DNA of 9,138 nt from JAJPJG01 sp034667645 (GTDB taxonomy: Bacteria; Verrucomicrobiota; Verrucomicrobiia; Chthoniobacterales; Chthoniobacteraceae), in contig JAXDQV010000161.1 in the NCBI GenBank assembly GCA_034667645.1, forward strand, positions 1-9,138, in the 5' to 3' direction. Numbering within the stretch: the stretch's first letter is position 1; each line of letters begins with the position of its first letter. Below the pieces are notes generated by a model. The model was not told the DNA's origin. It ran no database searches and worked only from the letters and a program-made list of their open reading frames with translations. Of the stretch, positions 8,716 through 9,138 are shown piece by piece. Made by a program: the position numbers and the translations under genes.

Positions 8716-9138
8716 GTGGAGGATTTCGAACGCACAGTGAGCGCGGCGCAGGGTTACTGCGAACTCGGCATGCACCGTCAGGCGCTCGCGGAACTCGAAT
8801 CGCTGGGGGATGAGCAACGCACCCGTCCGGAGATTCTCGAGATGAGGCTCCTGATTTTAATGCAGGTGAAAAAGTGGAAGGAGGCACTCGCGATCGCGCG
8901 GCGACTCTGCGCCCTTGCTCCGCAAAGCAGCGCCGGTTTTGTGCATGCCGCGTTTTGCCTGCACGAACTGGGAAGGACGGCGGAAGCCCGTGCGGTCCTG
9001 CTTGCCGGGCCCCCCACGCTGGCGGACGAGGCCACTTTTCATTACAATCTCGCCTGCTACGAATGCGCGCTCGGGAATCTGGAATCCTCGCGGGCGCATC
9101 TGGAAATCAGCTTCGGCATGGATAAGAAGTTGCGCGAA
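8716..9138 (+). CDS. TPR-repeat protein, C-terminus cut by window edge
   Basis: An open frame of 141 codons with no stop up to the window end. It reads as helical tetratricopeptide-type repeats: GYCELGMHRQALAELESL, then PEILEMRLLILMQVKKWKEALAIARRL, then GFVHAAFCLHELGRTAEARAVLL, then TFHYNLACYECALGNLESSRAHLE. Each shows the spaced small/aromatic residues of a TPR hairpin (A at 8 and 20-type positions). No signal peptide is seen. The GTG at 8716-8718 is the first usual start after the in-frame stop at 8629-8631, and the repeats begin a few residues later; an ATG at 8770 would cut into the first repeat. TPR proteins are scaffolds for protein contacts, so the specific role is not known. From memory it resembles TPR proteins of Verrucomicrobiota. 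Transcribed away from trpD. Confidence 0.75.
   Translation, partial: MEDFERTVSAAQGYCELGMHRQALAELESLGDEQRTRPEILEMRLLILMQVKKWKEALAIARRLCALAPQSSAGFVHAAFCLHELGRTAEARAVLLAGPPTLADEATFHYNLACYECALGNLESSRAHLEISFGMDKKLRE

Overview
The window is one dense stretch of ordinary bacterial chromosome, GC-rich (by eye about 60%), with short intergenic gaps and no RNA genes, mobile elements or CRISPR repeats that I could recognise. The best guess for the host is a member of the Verrucomicrobiota (Chthoniobacter/Opitutus-like). The reasons are the style of the TPR protein at the right edge, the TrpD variant, the single-chain GcvP, and start codons without Shine-Dalgarno sequences. This is an inference from recalled family resemblance, not from a search.

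Layout. Positions 2-6685 hold four minus-strand genes, read right to left: gcvT (aminomethyltransferase, GTG start), gcvH (lipoyl carrier), gcvP (single-chain glycine decarboxylase) and a membrane hybrid histidine kinase. The kinase runs off the left edge just after the phosphoacceptor Asp of its fused receiver domain. A divergent gap of 90 bp then separates gcvT from a plus-strand gene (6776-7570) for a rhomboid-fold membrane protein. That protein lacks the catalytic Ser/His and ends in a Cys/His cluster that probably binds zinc. Its stop codon overlaps tail-to-tail by 8 bp with the stop of trpD (minus strand, 7563-8609). A 106-bp divergent gap follows, then a plus-strand TPR protein (from 8716) that runs off the right edge.

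How the genes work together. GcvT, GcvH and GcvP are three of the four parts of the glycine cleavage system. GcvP decarboxylates glycine onto the lipoyl arm of GcvH, and GcvT moves the methylene group to tetrahydrofolate. The fourth part, dihydrolipoyl dehydrogenase, is not in the window. The kinase lies 65 bp downstream of gcvP on the same strand and could be co-transcribed, but nothing shows that it senses glycine. trpD is a tryptophan biosynthesis gene standing alone, without other trp genes beside it.

Points that stand out are modest: a sigma70-like promoter placed so that the gcvT message may be leaderless, paired palindromes around the gcvH-gcvP junction, a pseudoprotease rhomboid with a predicted zinc tail, the rhomboid/trpD stop overlap, and a general lack of Shine-Dalgarno sequences. 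I see no convincing previously undescribed system here.
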